DNA of 64,000 bases. It comes from Schizochytrium sp. TIO01 (Eukaryota > Sar > Bigyra > Thraustochytrida > Thraustochytriidae). The notes under the pieces are model-generated. The model was not told where the DNA came from. It did not search any database and saw nothing but the letters and a program-made list of their open reading frames with translations. Position numbers and translations under genes: made by a program. The DNA is taken from positions 7,497,261 through 7,561,260 of the forward strand of contig SMSO01000031.1 in the NCBI GenBank assembly GCA_004764695.1. The letters are read 5' to 3'. Shown in pieces: positions 12,001 to 20,289 of this stretch (position 1 is its first letter; each line of letters starts with the position of its first letter).

Positions 12001-13268
12001 GGAGCTCCATCCATTTCCATTTCCAAAATTTCGGCGATTCTTTCATACTCAATTGTATAGCTGTGCTCGATGATAAATACGCGCATGAAAAGAGCTAATG
12101 CTTGTCGAATATCGATGTTTGCGTATTGTGGTAATGTGCGTAGATTGAGCACTTCACCGAAGAAGTGGAAAAGTTTACGGGCCTGTCTAAAGATCATGTA
12201 GTCACTTCGATTCAAACTCTGAGCCAAACGATTTATTTCGTTGTAATCAAAACTCCCGCAATGTAAATGGGATAAGCGCAATCTCTGCGATTCCTCTGGA
12301 TCAGCAGTATAAAGCTCCGTGAGATAGATTACAACCTGATTTCTCCATGTTTCTGTTTTGTCGTCTACGTTTGGCACATTTAAAGTTCCTCGACCCAGAA
12401 TAGTATCGATGACGTTAACCTGTTTTTTATCGTCACGCTTGAAGACCAAGTTGAAGATCAGCTGGAAGAGCTCAGGAGAAATCTCGGGTAGGTTATTTTC
12501 TTCTCCGGTCTCAATAACAAAGTTGGCTATTTCATCGGCATTGCGAAAGACACCATTAGCAAACACTGGCACGATGCCGACACACGATTGAAGAGATGCC
12601 AACGGCAGCACAAGAAATTGAGAGAACCTCATAAATGCCTCTTGCCGGCCCGTTCCTGCTACAGCATTTGCACCCCAATCATAGAAGTTAATAGCATGCA
12701 GAAAATTCCTCTCACCGCTGTCTCTAGCAAGTATAGTTTCTCTAAAATCACCATCGTAACGCCATTGGCCTTGCATGGGTTCAGTGAAGATTTCTTCGAT
12801 GGGAAAGTCTTGCACCGTGTCTTCAGTGTCTTGCACTTCTTCCCAATCGAATTCAGTAGTTTGCACCTCGTGAAGACCGGCATGTTCAAATGGTGGAAAG
12901 GATGGAGCACGCGGGCGTCCTGGTTCGTTGTTGTGTATAACACTGCCGATGTCTTCAGCAACGGGCATGGGCATTGCCATTGGAAGTTCCCTATTTGCTG
13001 GAACATGATCTGCTTCTGCTCTGTTTTGATGTCCTTCATTATGTGTATCTGCATCTGGCAATACTCGCCCTGGTACTTCTTCGACCTCTTGAATGTCATT
13101 GTCCTCATCGCTTAAATTGAGGATGTCTTCGATGGCAAAATCTTGTAGCATGTCTCCAGGAACATGATCTGCGTCTGCTCTGTTTTGATGTCCTTCATTA
13201 TGTGTATCTGCATCTGGCAATACTCGCCCTGGTACTTCTTCGACCTTCTTGAATGTCATTGCCCTCAT
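9057..13268 (-). CDS. Gene A, main part: helical domain, TIR/HET-like, TPR and receiver-like protein
   Basis: An open frame of 1403 codons; the listed ATG at 13268 is internal, because the true N-terminus is in the next frame upstream (13198-13857). By residue of this frame: acidic repeats 10-100; shared helical domain about 188-445, ending RWCAAILYEY; basic patch GRKRK 486-490; hydrophobic segment about 514-546; GVSIDFL at 608-614; TIR/HET-like domain about 700-830, with WFGPATDYVCYAW 704-716, YLWLDLFAVPQY 746-757 and WCWYE 809-813. E813 sits where TIR NADases have their catalytic Glu. RMLGDLF follows at about 1006-1012, then TPR-like helical repeats to about 1200, and a receiver-like region about 1254-1385 with IMDNGF (D1306) as possible phosphoacceptor. 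Domain order is seen by comparison with genes B and D; TIR/HET-like is a motif-level assignment. A signalling or immune-type role is inference. The joined protein would be about 1594 residues. Confidence 0.85.
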   Translation of the reverse strand: MRAMTFKKVEEVPGRVLPDADTHNEGHQNRADADHVPGDMLQDFAIEDILNLSDEDNDIQEVEEVPGRVLPDADTHNEGHQNRAEADHVPANRELPMAMPMPVAEDIGSVIHNNEPGRPRAPSFPPFEHAGLHEVQTTEFDWEEVQDTEDTVQDFPIEEIFTEPMQGQWRYDGDFRETILARDSGERNFLHAINFYDWGANAVAGTGRQEAFMRFSQFLVLPLASLQSCVGIVPVFANGVFRNADEIANFVIETGEENNLPEISPELFQLIFNLVFKRDDKKQVNVIDTILGRGTLNVPNVDDKTETWRNQVVIYLTELYTADPEESQRLRLSHLHCGSFDYNEINRLAQSLNRSDYMIFRQARKLFHFFGEVLNLRTLPQYANIDIRQALALFMRVFIIEHSYTIEYERIAEILEMEMDGAPCAVLHEALLLLFARWCAAILYEYRHVKITNEELALETLNKVKKKPRGEKRNSKKDGQDSPAPGRKRKASDANNPSSNNQSYKRTQRSSFSDLCDVLFLTSAAQILVFMWEKIVLLMQHVFSALRYGADTSSGDPQAPALVHHDLLQCETEKEEIGSEVGSCHDEASNNLQLASKSPNGKSKVHFGVSIDFLRLFARFIKQHAPQFEALDEYDLVGALSQTENDDEEDRIPEWTIWKLSKPKQQEPESQSLIQILQKDEGNTLRMKLLACAKTKEESDPRTWFGPATDYVCYAWKTKFKDLVNALAPIDGEPQKKHSRTPDEKYLWLDLFAVPQYRRSKKDAVVVGSLGDEDRALRQTVVQIINSTRDSVIVVMDGFSEPKVLTRRWCWYEIALALESNKSLSIAIPNEAKLAINKRLNNWDGPDSAVVQNLAKLVEGLSLHQSQCSKESDSKFIAHEIDNLSIGTTIDAKVRAAVMQLILQPIQEYIFLHKAGNVDPERFLSYFESFLDLPTLARTTFVLAPIFTIKGANRDGIRLMDVMSKKIRERLESRNSNGPGTDTGVGTADYQDLRNILGDILTAKGRMLGDLFKDDAVDEAIASFQESIKIREEMLDPKLYVTHYQLGRTLINMHMAIFDGKWTNRKRDEDVILAEESLRKSVKLQECLESRPAELGATYVHLAKALDLSGAPSEKSEELFQRALEIQSSKYGPGDQRFFLTTKCYGMSLAFHRRYSRAINEWYSCFHQLQLGTMQSSVPAYHLVTLLRWIALGFAQLERSNSSPNVVNRRSSFSHDYAQPALLELAINRKDLYMDSYERPRLLEITHWIHTVTPRALIIQRADSEATGVLTGLLGSFDMEIFKAETIAEAEEYFQRCIFAFVFIMDNGFSLQDCEFGPFLESTSLRRENDEPRTVFLHFTSESSTSDTLEEALMQRFSLPSDLVEKSMKTKDLPGEIKKYMSAHSDRFRFWDKVDYAGGAAFS
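10226..10256 (-). other. RMLGDLF motif of gene A
   Basis: RMLGDLF lies between the TIR/HET-like and TPR-like parts and recurs almost unchanged in gene B (RMLGDMF, residues 499-505 of its main frame) and gene D (RMLGDLF, residues 749-755). It is among the best conserved stretches of proteins that otherwise diverge widely, so it probably has a structural or contact role. Confidence 0.6.
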
Positions 13269-13735
13269 CTCTTAAATCACCATGATAACGCCGCTGGCCT
13301 TGCATGGTTTCAGCGTCTTGCACTTCTTCCCGATCGTCTTCAGTATTTTGCACTTCGTGAAGTCTGGCATGTTCAAATGGTGGAAAGGATGGAGCACGCG
13401 GGCGTCCTGGTTCGTTGTTGTGTATAACACTGTCGATGTCTTCAGGAACAGGCATGGACATTGCCATTGGAAGTTCCCTATTTGCTGGAACATGATCTGC
13501 TTCTGCTCTGTTTTGATGTCCTTCAATATGTGTATCTGCATCTGGCAATACTCGCCCTGGTACTTCTTCGACCTCTTGAATGTCATTGTCCTCATCGCTT
13601 AAATTGAGGATGTCTTCGATGGCAAAATCTTGTAGCATGTCTCCAGGAACATGATCTGCGTCTGCTCTGTTTTGATGTCCTTCATTATGTGTATCTGCAT
13701 CTGGGAGCAATCCTTGGTTTGATACCCCTTCGGCT
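12763..13735 (-). repeat. In-frame tandem duplication in the N-terminus of gene A, period about 486 bp
   Basis: Two copies of a long coding repeat follow each other; each contains two modules beginning LPDADTHNEGHQNR 159 bp (53 codons) apart. Module starts on plus lie near 13052, 13211, 13539 and 13698. Matching points on either side of base 13246 are 487 bp apart. Removing one extra T near 13246 gives 486 bp, a whole number of codons. The copy nearer the C-terminus has 14 additional codons (the region containing VQDFPIEEIF). This looks like recent unequal crossing-over in an acidic, low-complexity segment. Confidence 0.9.
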
Positions 13736-13857
13736 CCTTGACTGTTAATATTGTCTTCATTTTCAGAGATGTTAACATCGAATGATAAGTTCTCGTTTTG
13801 AAACACTTCAGGAACGTCCAGATTATTTGAGTAATCAGCCATCGTGATTTTGTCCAA
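13198..13857 (-). CDS. Gene A, N-terminal part (frame broken near 13246)
   Basis: The frame opens with a TTG at 13857, so the likely start is the ATG at 13842 (MADYSNNLDV). The product is acidic and low-complexity, rich in D, E, H and N, and contains LPDADTH modules that are repeated in the downstream 1403-codon frame. After GNDIQE the reading is wrong: the plus strand has CGACCTTCTT at 13241-13250, whereas the two sister copies at 13081 and 13569 have CGACCTCTT. Without the extra T this frame runs straight into the main part. Only about codons 13842 to 13247 are therefore meaningful, and the last 15 codons are a frameshift by-product. No signal peptide is evident. Confidence 0.75.
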   Translation of the reverse strand: MDKITMADYSNNLDVPEVFQNENLSFDVNISENEDNINSQGAEGVSNQGLLPDADTHNEGHQNRADADHVPGDMLQDFAIEDILNLSDEDNDIQEVEEVPGRVLPDADTHIEGHQNRAEADHVPANRELPMAMSMPVPEDIDSVIHNNEPGRPRAPSFPPFEHARLHEVQNTEDDREEVQDAETMQGQRRYHGDLRDEGNDIQEGRRSTRASIARCRYT

Positions 13858-13991
13858 CCACTGTGTCTTTCGTGTCTTTCGTGTCTGCTTGTCTGATTAA
13901 TGCTGTTGCTTTCCGAGTGGCAAATGTGACTAAAACTAGGACAGAGACTCTATTATTCACCTTCTCAAAATAGTGGTAAGAAGGTGGAGGA

Positions 13992-14307
13992 TCAGGAGTG
14001 AAAGTCGTGGAAGAATGAGCCTGCCCGCGACGTTGGCCTTATAGCGACTCGATTAAAATCGAAGCGTGAGGCGGGGGCCAATAGAAGTAAAGCAAAGGCA
14101 ATGTCGATGTGTTCCTTAAACTTCACTGCCACCTTTTCCTTATCGAAGCCACGCCTGAAACCGCGCAATAGCACACGCAGGGCCCTGAGGCGCAACAAGC
14201 ACCTGAACACCTCCTTGCGCACCTCCAAGCGGGTATGACCTGTCGCTAGGTCGAAACGGGTTTGGGCTGGAGGGCTCTTCACGCAGGTCTTTGAATAGCG
14301 CTTTCAT
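13992..14307 (-). other. Coding-like GC-rich island, possible small basic helical protein or remnant
   Basis: An ATG at 14307 opens MKALFKDLREEPSSPNPF. A second frame (open from 14282) carries a strongly helical basic stretch with VRKEVFRCLLRLRALR and then FDKEKVAVKFKEHID. The two frames differ by one base. Base composition is far more GC-rich than the surroundings and resembles coding DNA. The arrangement vaguely recalls small LYR-type mitochondrial proteins, but the LYR motif itself is not present and I do not assign the family. It may be a small gene with an intron or frameshift, or a gene fragment. Confidence 0.25.
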
Positions 14308-14789
14308 TGTAAATAAGCATAAATTAATTTAGACTACTAATACCCATTAGCAACTACTACCTATCCTGCCATTCTTTAGTGCCTGAAAGTCTATTTTTTA
14401 ATTCTCAGAGCGGCAAATCGAAAACACCTGGTTGGCACGTCTACAGAGTCCCAGGCAGCAACTTTGAGAGATAAACTGTGCATATTCCAACGTGTCTTCT
14501 GCGATGATGAAGGTACTCTCTTCGCTTGCGCAACAGGCAAGCCAGAGCACCAAGAAGCAAAGAAACCAAGCTATTAATTACCAAGGTATCTTTACTTCAA
14601 GAGCGCAGTGCACACGCTTGCTAACTAAGGCTAGCCCCTTACTACCACCTAATTTGTTTGCACTTTTATTATTTGCTATGGTACTCAAAGAGAATAAAAT
14701 AAAACTGAGTCTTCGAGTAAAGTTCTAGAATATAACGTAGGTCTGGTAATACTTGTATTGCTTCTTGTTTTAAAAAAAAATTAAAAAAA

Positions 14790-14829
<40 letters not shown>
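14790..14829. repeat. (TC)n(TA)n compound microsatellite
   Basis: About ten TC units are followed directly by about ten TA units. Confidence 0.9.
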
Positions 14830-15448
14830 GTATATCTATGCAGGAAAAGAAAAGATAAAAGAAAATGACAAAAAGGTTGGCGCGGATAAAAATAAATTTA
14901 TCATTCTAAGCTCAAAATTGAAATCGTTACCATTCTATTAGATAAGACTAGTACGAGTTTACTTTTTAATTAAAAGTAAGAAAACTTTGAAGTATTTTAT
15001 CTGTTTACTAGTTTCATTTCAGCTCGGGACTTGGATTCGAAAATAACTTTTTTATCTAATTTGCCTTTTCTTTCTGCCATAGTTGTAGTTTTTTTACCAA
15101 GTAGAAAGAGGTACAGTACAGCCTTTGGAGAATGTTTGCTTTAATTTTATGATCTAGTTAGGTCGCCCTCCTGGCTAGGAACTTAACAACTAGAACTAGT
15201 TTTGGAGAGATTATAGGAGAGACTGGTGGAGTGCATTTTATTTTATTGTTTTCATGAAGGTTTTGTTGAGAGTACATTGGCTAAGCAAGGGTAGATACAG
15301 CAGGAAGCTACGTAGCTAGATACTTCGGTAAGTAAGAGTCAAGCTATTTAAACGATACAATTGCCTGGTAATGGTAATAGACGTGTGATAACACGTAGTG
15401 CTTGCTATCGAGGACATCTCAATGAAAGGGGAAATGTGAATGTACATT

Positions 15449-18106
15449 CTATTTGGCAGCTGATTTGCTTGCTAAATGGGAATCGTAGTAGTCTCGGATA
15501 TCATTAGCAAGCTGCGAACTATCCTTATATGTTGACAGCATTATGAGCTTTGTGAGTTCGGCTTCTTGGACTAACTTCTCAATTTCAAATAGGTCAGCAG
15601 TGTTAAAGGAATTACCAACCAGGACTGAAACAAATCCTAGGCGTTTCATTTCCAGCGTTGCTTCTTCAGTGCTCTTAACAGAAATAATACTCAGGCCAGT
15701 TCGCTCAAGATGGTGTCGAATAGACGTTGCTTTCTCATCATCGGGCTCTATAAGGAGCGTCGCATTGACCTTACGAATCATCATCTTCTTGAGGTAAGAA
15801 GCAAGCATCTTGAGGTTAGAGCGCTCAAGCTTGCAGTCACACAAGGCCCTCCAGCCATCCCCCTTGGTTACAAATAGTTTGGTTTCTCCATGGGCACTCA
15901 TGAGGCCATAATGACCCAAAGGATCTCCATCGGCGGTTTCGTTTTGACCACTCGAAGAAGATGCAGATCTTTCACTGTCATTGAGATCAGCAATTAAACG
16001 GCGCTGTCGCTGCAAATTCAAATCACTTGCTTCGTAACATTCATATGACCTCATCATGAGACTAATGACAAAAAGAAGGCGAATTGGAGGCATTCTCTTT
16101 TCCAATACAAATTGGTGATAGCGATCAAAAATGTGCACCCAGATTTCTAGAGCACGAGCATACTTCCCACGCATACAGTAACTCATTGCCTTGCATTGCT
16201 CAGACATAGTGCATCGGGGATCATTTGGTCCATATGTTTCTGCTTGAAGCGTGATAGCCTTCTCAAAGAGGTCAAGGACTTTCTTATGATCATCATTTCG
16301 AATATCAAAGATCTTAGAAAGATGTACATATGTTGCGCCCAAGTCAGGAGGTGGGGGATTCATGGACTCTTGGGTCGCAATTGAAGCATGCAGGAGCTTT
16401 TCTGCGACATCCAAATCTACCTCCTTATCACGGGGACAGTTTTGATGCGGCATGAAAATACGGAAATGATAGTTGACGAGGGTACGTGCACGATGATACT
16501 GGGCAATGTACAACCTAGGATCGCCAACAAGCTGCATAATCATGCACACTTTCTCATTGCGAGCGGCAGCCTCATCAATGTCCTTTGCATCAAACATATC
16601 ACCAAGCATACGCGCTTGGCAGTCCAGCAGTCTACCCAATTGCATCTTCAAATCACGATACCTCTGGACTATTGGCCACAAACTGTTATCTAGCTCACTG
16701 ATCCGTGCACTCAAGGCTGCTAGCATTTCGTCGATGTGATGTTGTTCGTTAAGCTTGTGTTCACTGTCGATTTGATTCAATTCGGTCTCCACACTACTGA
16801 TAATTTCGTTCAACAAGTGCGATCCCTTTTCGTCACTGCCTGCGATTCTATAGCACCGAGCTAGCCTCACTGCACTATCTGCCCAGTCTGCAATGTTCAG
16901 ATGCTTGTTGAGCATTCGAAAAAATTCACTGGGGTCGATCGCGCCCGAGTGGCTGGCTAACTTTTCCTCTGCAGGGGTGATTAAGAGCCGCATAAAGGTG
17001 CTACGAACTTTCGTCGAAATCTTTGAAATACGGTCGTCTTCAGAAAAGAATCTAAGGATATCGTTGTGGTCTTGAGCAATAGTGCACTCACTTGCTTCGA
17101 CGGTCAGTTCAGACATGGTCTGATCGAGACGAGACAATACTGCGTCTGCCTCTTCGCGGTTTGAAAGGTAGACTTCGCTTGCTTTACTGAGGGCGTCTCG
17201 TTGCTTTTTATCTAAAGCCAGGACAAGTTCTTTATCTGCTTCCAGAGCAACAGCTAGCTCGAACCAGCACCATGAACGCTTAAGAACATTAGGGGTTTCC
17301 CAACTATCAGCAACAACGATTATGCCACGGCTCGCACAGTAAATATTTTTGTACAGCTCTTGGTGCAGGACTCTTTGCCTTGTACCAACATCATCTTTGC
17401 CATATGGCGAAGGCTTTACTGAGTTACTCTTGATCAAATCATCATGCGCAGGAGACGATGGATGCTGACTCAGAGCGAAGATATCGACCCAAAGATACAT
17501 ATGCGCTGAGTTCCGATGAGCTGCTGCGGTATGAAGGGCATCGGCCATCTGGGCAAAAGGCATTCCCCAAGCATAGCATACGTAGTCGGTAGCCGGTCCA
17601 AACCAGCAATCGGAGGCACGCTCGGCGCGGGTCTGGCCAAGCGTAACGAGCTCCTTTTTAAAGGCGTTGCCTTCAGGTGACCGAATAAATTCGATCAAGC
17701 TATTGCGATTCTCCTTGGTGAGGTTAGCGATAGACCAAGCTGGAGGTCCGTCGTCCATTTCTTTGCCTGAAGAGGTTTGGACCCCTACCAAAAGACGACT
17801 CACAACTTTGTAAGTAGTCAATTTATCAACATCAAAGTTGGGGATATCCTCAGATGCATGCAGCATAATATAGCGTTCAAAAACTTTGAGGAAGGCAAGA
17901 CTCACGCCACTCATATTTTCAACTGCATTCATGTTTGAATCTTTGGCGGTGACAACAAGTTTACCATGTTGTGCTCGCTGCTTATCTGCCTGACTTGAGT
18001 TTTCCCGCAATACTGCTTCCTTCGCCGATATTATCAGCAATCTTGCTAGATACAAAAGCGGCGTCCTTAGAATCAGGTGAGATGCTATTTGAAGAAAATA
18101 AATCAT
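15449..18106 (-). CDS. Gene B, main part: TIR/HET-like, TPR and receiver-like protein
   Basis: An 885-codon frame, paralogous to genes A and D and continuing the 629-codon frame upstream. Its first 30-40 residues probably precede the frame crossing and are not real. Residues: GVSLAFL 67-73 with a following helix and TTYKVV; TIR/HET-like domain about 165-300, with WFGPATDYVCYAW 168-180, YLWVDIFALSQH 204-215 and WCWFE 279-283 (E283 at the TIR catalytic-Glu position); RMLGDMF 499-505; TPR-like repeats about 480-700, with DLGATYVHLSK and ETYGPNDPR resembling kinesin-light-chain-type TPRs; receiver-like domain 781-877 beginning ATLLIEPDDEKA. The acidic DD pair is kept, but the aspartate position reads LVGNSF, so phosphotransfer is unlikely. 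Joined to the upstream part it makes a protein of about 1453 residues. The function is unknown; signalling is inferred from the domains. Confidence 0.85.
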   Translation of the reverse strand: MIYFLQIASHLILRTPLLYLARLLIISAKEAVLRENSSQADKQRAQHGKLVVTAKDSNMNAVENMSGVSLAFLKVFERYIMLHASEDIPNFDVDKLTTYKVVSRLLVGVQTSSGKEMDDGPPAWSIANLTKENRNSLIEFIRSPEGNAFKKELVTLGQTRAERASDCWFGPATDYVCYAWGMPFAQMADALHTAAAHRNSAHMYLWVDIFALSQHPSSPAHDDLIKSNSVKPSPYGKDDVGTRQRVLHQELYKNIYCASRGIIVVADSWETPNVLKRSWCWFELAVALEADKELVLALDKKQRDALSKASEVYLSNREEADAVLSRLDQTMSELTVEASECTIAQDHNDILRFFSEDDRISKISTKVRSTFMRLLITPAEEKLASHSGAIDPSEFFRMLNKHLNIADWADSAVRLARCYRIAGSDEKGSHLLNEIISSVETELNQIDSEHKLNEQHHIDEMLAALSARISELDNSLWPIVQRYRDLKMQLGRLLDCQARMLGDMFDAKDIDEAAARNEKVCMIMQLVGDPRLYIAQYHRARTLVNYHFRIFMPHQNCPRDKEVDLDVAEKLLHASIATQESMNPPPPDLGATYVHLSKIFDIRNDDHKKVLDLFEKAITLQAETYGPNDPRCTMSEQCKAMSYCMRGKYARALEIWVHIFDRYHQFVLEKRMPPIRLLFVISLMMRSYECYEASDLNLQRQRRLIADLNDSERSASSSSGQNETADGDPLGHYGLMSAHGETKLFVTKGDGWRALCDCKLERSNLKMLASYLKKMMIRKVNATLLIEPDDEKATSIRHHLERTGLSIISVKSTEEATLEMKRLGFVSVLVGNSFNTADLFEIEKLVQEAELTKLIMLSTYKDSSQLANDIRDYYDSHLASKSAAK

Positions 18107-19871
18107 TCAGAACTGGTACAGATGGCCCGATAATATAAAGCAAGGCCAGGACTAAAGCGGTGAATGAGTGAAAATAAAAAACTACCATCAAAACCATTGC
18201 AACGCCAAAATCAAGAACGAATCCGCCTCGCTGACGACCAGATTCCGGACCCAACCGACGTTGTTTCTGATGAGGTGAATTTGAATCAGATCCCTTCGGA
18301 TTATTACGCTTGTTTCTCTTAGGAGGAGGGGGCTGAGACATTGAATCCGAAGGTTCTCCTGAGGGACCGTCTCCATCTGATCTACTGTTGTCATCGCGCT
18401 TCTCAAGATTCCTATAATCATCAAATATAGCTTCGTATGATACACCGGGCTTTTTCAGAATGGCTGCGCACCACTTGCAGAAGTTTTCAACAACAACTTT
18501 GGGACTTTGTCCTCGTTTATTCAGAAGTTCAGCTACAGGGATAAACGGGCTTGCGCTTGAACTAAGTCCAAAAAGACCCCACATACACTGGAATACAGTC
18601 TTGACGTCCTCATCCAATTCAGAGTATATTTTATCAACTTGTATATCATCTTTCACTAGCTTTGGCTTTTCTTTCGTAGAGCTACTCTCTTTAGTCCATA
18701 GAAGAGCACTGAAGATAAGAGCTGGGTTTTTGAACTCCTTCTTATAGGTTTTGGTAAAGTTTGGCAAATTTGACGGATCAAAGACACCTCCGTAACGCAG
18801 CCACTTACGATGCTTGTCAGAAGTTTCCTCATTTTGAAGTTCAAGTTCTTCCAGATAGAAGAAAACCTTGTCTTCAAAAAGTTTTGCGTTGCCCATTTTA
18901 GGTCGAGTAATGTTCTTAACACACTCTCGCATCATTTGAACAACGTCAACCGAAGACTTATCTTTTGGTACGTATGGATGAGATGTTACCAAACTTGCAA
19001 CGAGCACACGCATCTCGTCTGTTATGTGGCTTATTTCCGTTGTAAGAACTTCCCTTTTCGAAATGCGGCCCAAAATCTTAAGAAGAGGTGCTACGATATC
19101 TCGCGCATGGCAATGCCGTTTGTAATTTGAAGCGCTGTTCAGAAAGACAACATCCCGAGATGCAATGATCAAGTTCAAACTTTCAAAAAACCATGTCTCC
19201 TTTTCCTCGTTTTGACCCTTCTTCCATACACCCTTTGGGTTTTCCTTCAATGCATCTGATGGGAAATGAGAACTGCTTGCACAGGAACTAGATTCATCGG
19301 ATGGTGCAGGCAGCGGTTCCGCTTCAACTACCCTGTTCATAGGAGATCCACTATCTCTGGGCGGTTGTGGTTGTTGACCCCTAGGATAATAACCTTCGAA
19401 GGGAGGGACATGACTATTAGACGAGGGGTCATGATAAGAAGAATGAATATTGGCATCATTTGCTAGCCAATATGGAGGATGTTGATCTGGTATTAAAGAG
19501 TTTGTATTTCCCCAAACATTTATGACAGTAGTTGGCGTGTGACATTGACAGGAGTTGGCGGGATGGTGTTGATGGCTTGGATAATTCTGCGGATATGGGA
19601 AGGTGGGCTCGTACATTGGATGACTATGAGGCATAGGCATATGATGATTGGTTGGAGTATCATTCGGGTAGTTGCTGTCGACCTGACCATGTAGCTCTCC
19701 GCTGGAACCTTCGTCTTGTGCACTATGCGCCCCATGATCGTCATATGGGCCATCCTCAGGGTTTATATTAATATTGAAGCCCGAAAATGGTCCATCATAT
19801 TCATGGCTCATAGTTCCTAATGGACTTGAGTTTCCACACTGTGTCTCGCGTCCTCGTCGTGGTGCTTTCAC
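17982..19871 (-). CDS. Gene B, N-terminal part: helical domain and membrane segments
   Basis: The upstream-most codon at 19871 is GTG. The likely start is the ATG at 19811 (MSHEYDGPFS, residue 21 of the open frame). Numbering by the open frame: low-complexity region rich in H, P, S and N, 21-220; shared helical domain 227-472, opening WFFESLNLII and ending KWCAAIL (466-472); Pro/Lys patch PPPPKRNKR 514-522; strongly hydrophobic stretch 549-582 that could be one long or two short membrane helices. The frame ends at TAA 17982-17984, 125 bases into overlap with the 885-codon frame. A skip of one base anywhere in 17982-18106 joins them, and the comparison with gene A shows that they belong together. 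No splice pair with correct phase was convincing. The break may be an assembly error, decay or an unusual intron. Confidence 0.8.
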   Translation of the reverse strand: MKAPRRGRETQCGNSSPLGTMSHEYDGPFSGFNININPEDGPYDDHGAHSAQDEGSSGELHGQVDSNYPNDTPTNHHMPMPHSHPMYEPTFPYPQNYPSHQHHPANSCQCHTPTTVINVWGNTNSLIPDQHPPYWLANDANIHSSYHDPSSNSHVPPFEGYYPRGQQPQPPRDSGSPMNRVVEAEPLPAPSDESSSCASSSHFPSDALKENPKGVWKKGQNEEKETWFFESLNLIIASRDVVFLNSASNYKRHCHARDIVAPLLKILGRISKREVLTTEISHITDEMRVLVASLVTSHPYVPKDKSSVDVVQMMRECVKNITRPKMGNAKLFEDKVFFYLEELELQNEETSDKHRKWLRYGGVFDPSNLPNFTKTYKKEFKNPALIFSALLWTKESSSTKEKPKLVKDDIQVDKIYSELDEDVKTVFQCMWGLFGLSSSASPFIPVAELLNKRGQSPKVVVENFCKWCAAILKKPGVSYEAIFDDYRNLEKRDDNSRSDGDGPSGEPSDSMSQPPPPKRNKRNNPKGSDSNSPHQKQRRLGPESGRQRGGFVLDFGVAMVLMVVFYFHSFTALVLALLYIIGPSVPVLNDLFSSNSISPDSKDAAFVSSKIADNIGEGSSIAGKLKSGR

Positions 19872-20099
19872 GAGAGAAGTAAACTTGCTTTTGCTCTTCT
19901 CAGTTTCCTAATTCTACCTCTACAAAAGGAAATGTGGGCTGTATCGTATAAAGTTCCGTGCAGACAACAATCTGAACAACACAAGAGTAACACACAAAGC
20001 GATCTCTAACAACAGCACCGACGGCAGACACCCTGTGAGCGTAGAGTTGCAGTAGTGACTAGTTTTCGCTTAAGCTCAAGCACAAACACAAGCAAGGAA

Positions 20100-20289
20100 T
20101 CAGGCTTTAGTAGGACCAGTTCCAGGCGAGGCTACCCCTGGGGCGGAGGTCTGGACCACCTTTCCGGTCTCAATTTGCACTGCAGGTCTGGGCCAGTTAC
20201 AGTTGCTCGCCTCTGTGACTGCTGCCGCTGCTAACTTGCCGACAGCCCTGCGGCATTTACGTTTGCCGCTTTCGACGATCTTGCAAAAA
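20100..20289 (-). other. Possible terminal coding exon of an unidentified spliced gene
   Basis: On the minus strand a pyrimidine-rich tract ending TTTCTTTCTTCTAG lies just before 20289 and is followed by about 61 open codons to a TGA at 20100-20102. The predicted peptide contains CKIVESGKRKCRRAVGKLAA and ends PGTGPTKA. Its composition is GC-rich and coding-like, unlike its flanks. I found no convincing upstream exon: 20640-20740 is GC-richer but has stops in the frames I tried. The family is not recognised. Confidence 0.3.

Larger units (their letters stand above)
13858..15448. other. Intergenic region between genes A and B
   Basis: It contains a GC-rich coding-like island at about 13992-14307 (listed separately) and a TC/TA microsatellite. 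The remainder is AT-rich with no supported gene. Confidence 0.5.

Noticed and set aside
12588-13115. Plus-strand frames opposite genes A to D
   Set aside because: They lie wholly within conserved minus-strand coding sequence and show no independent protein features.
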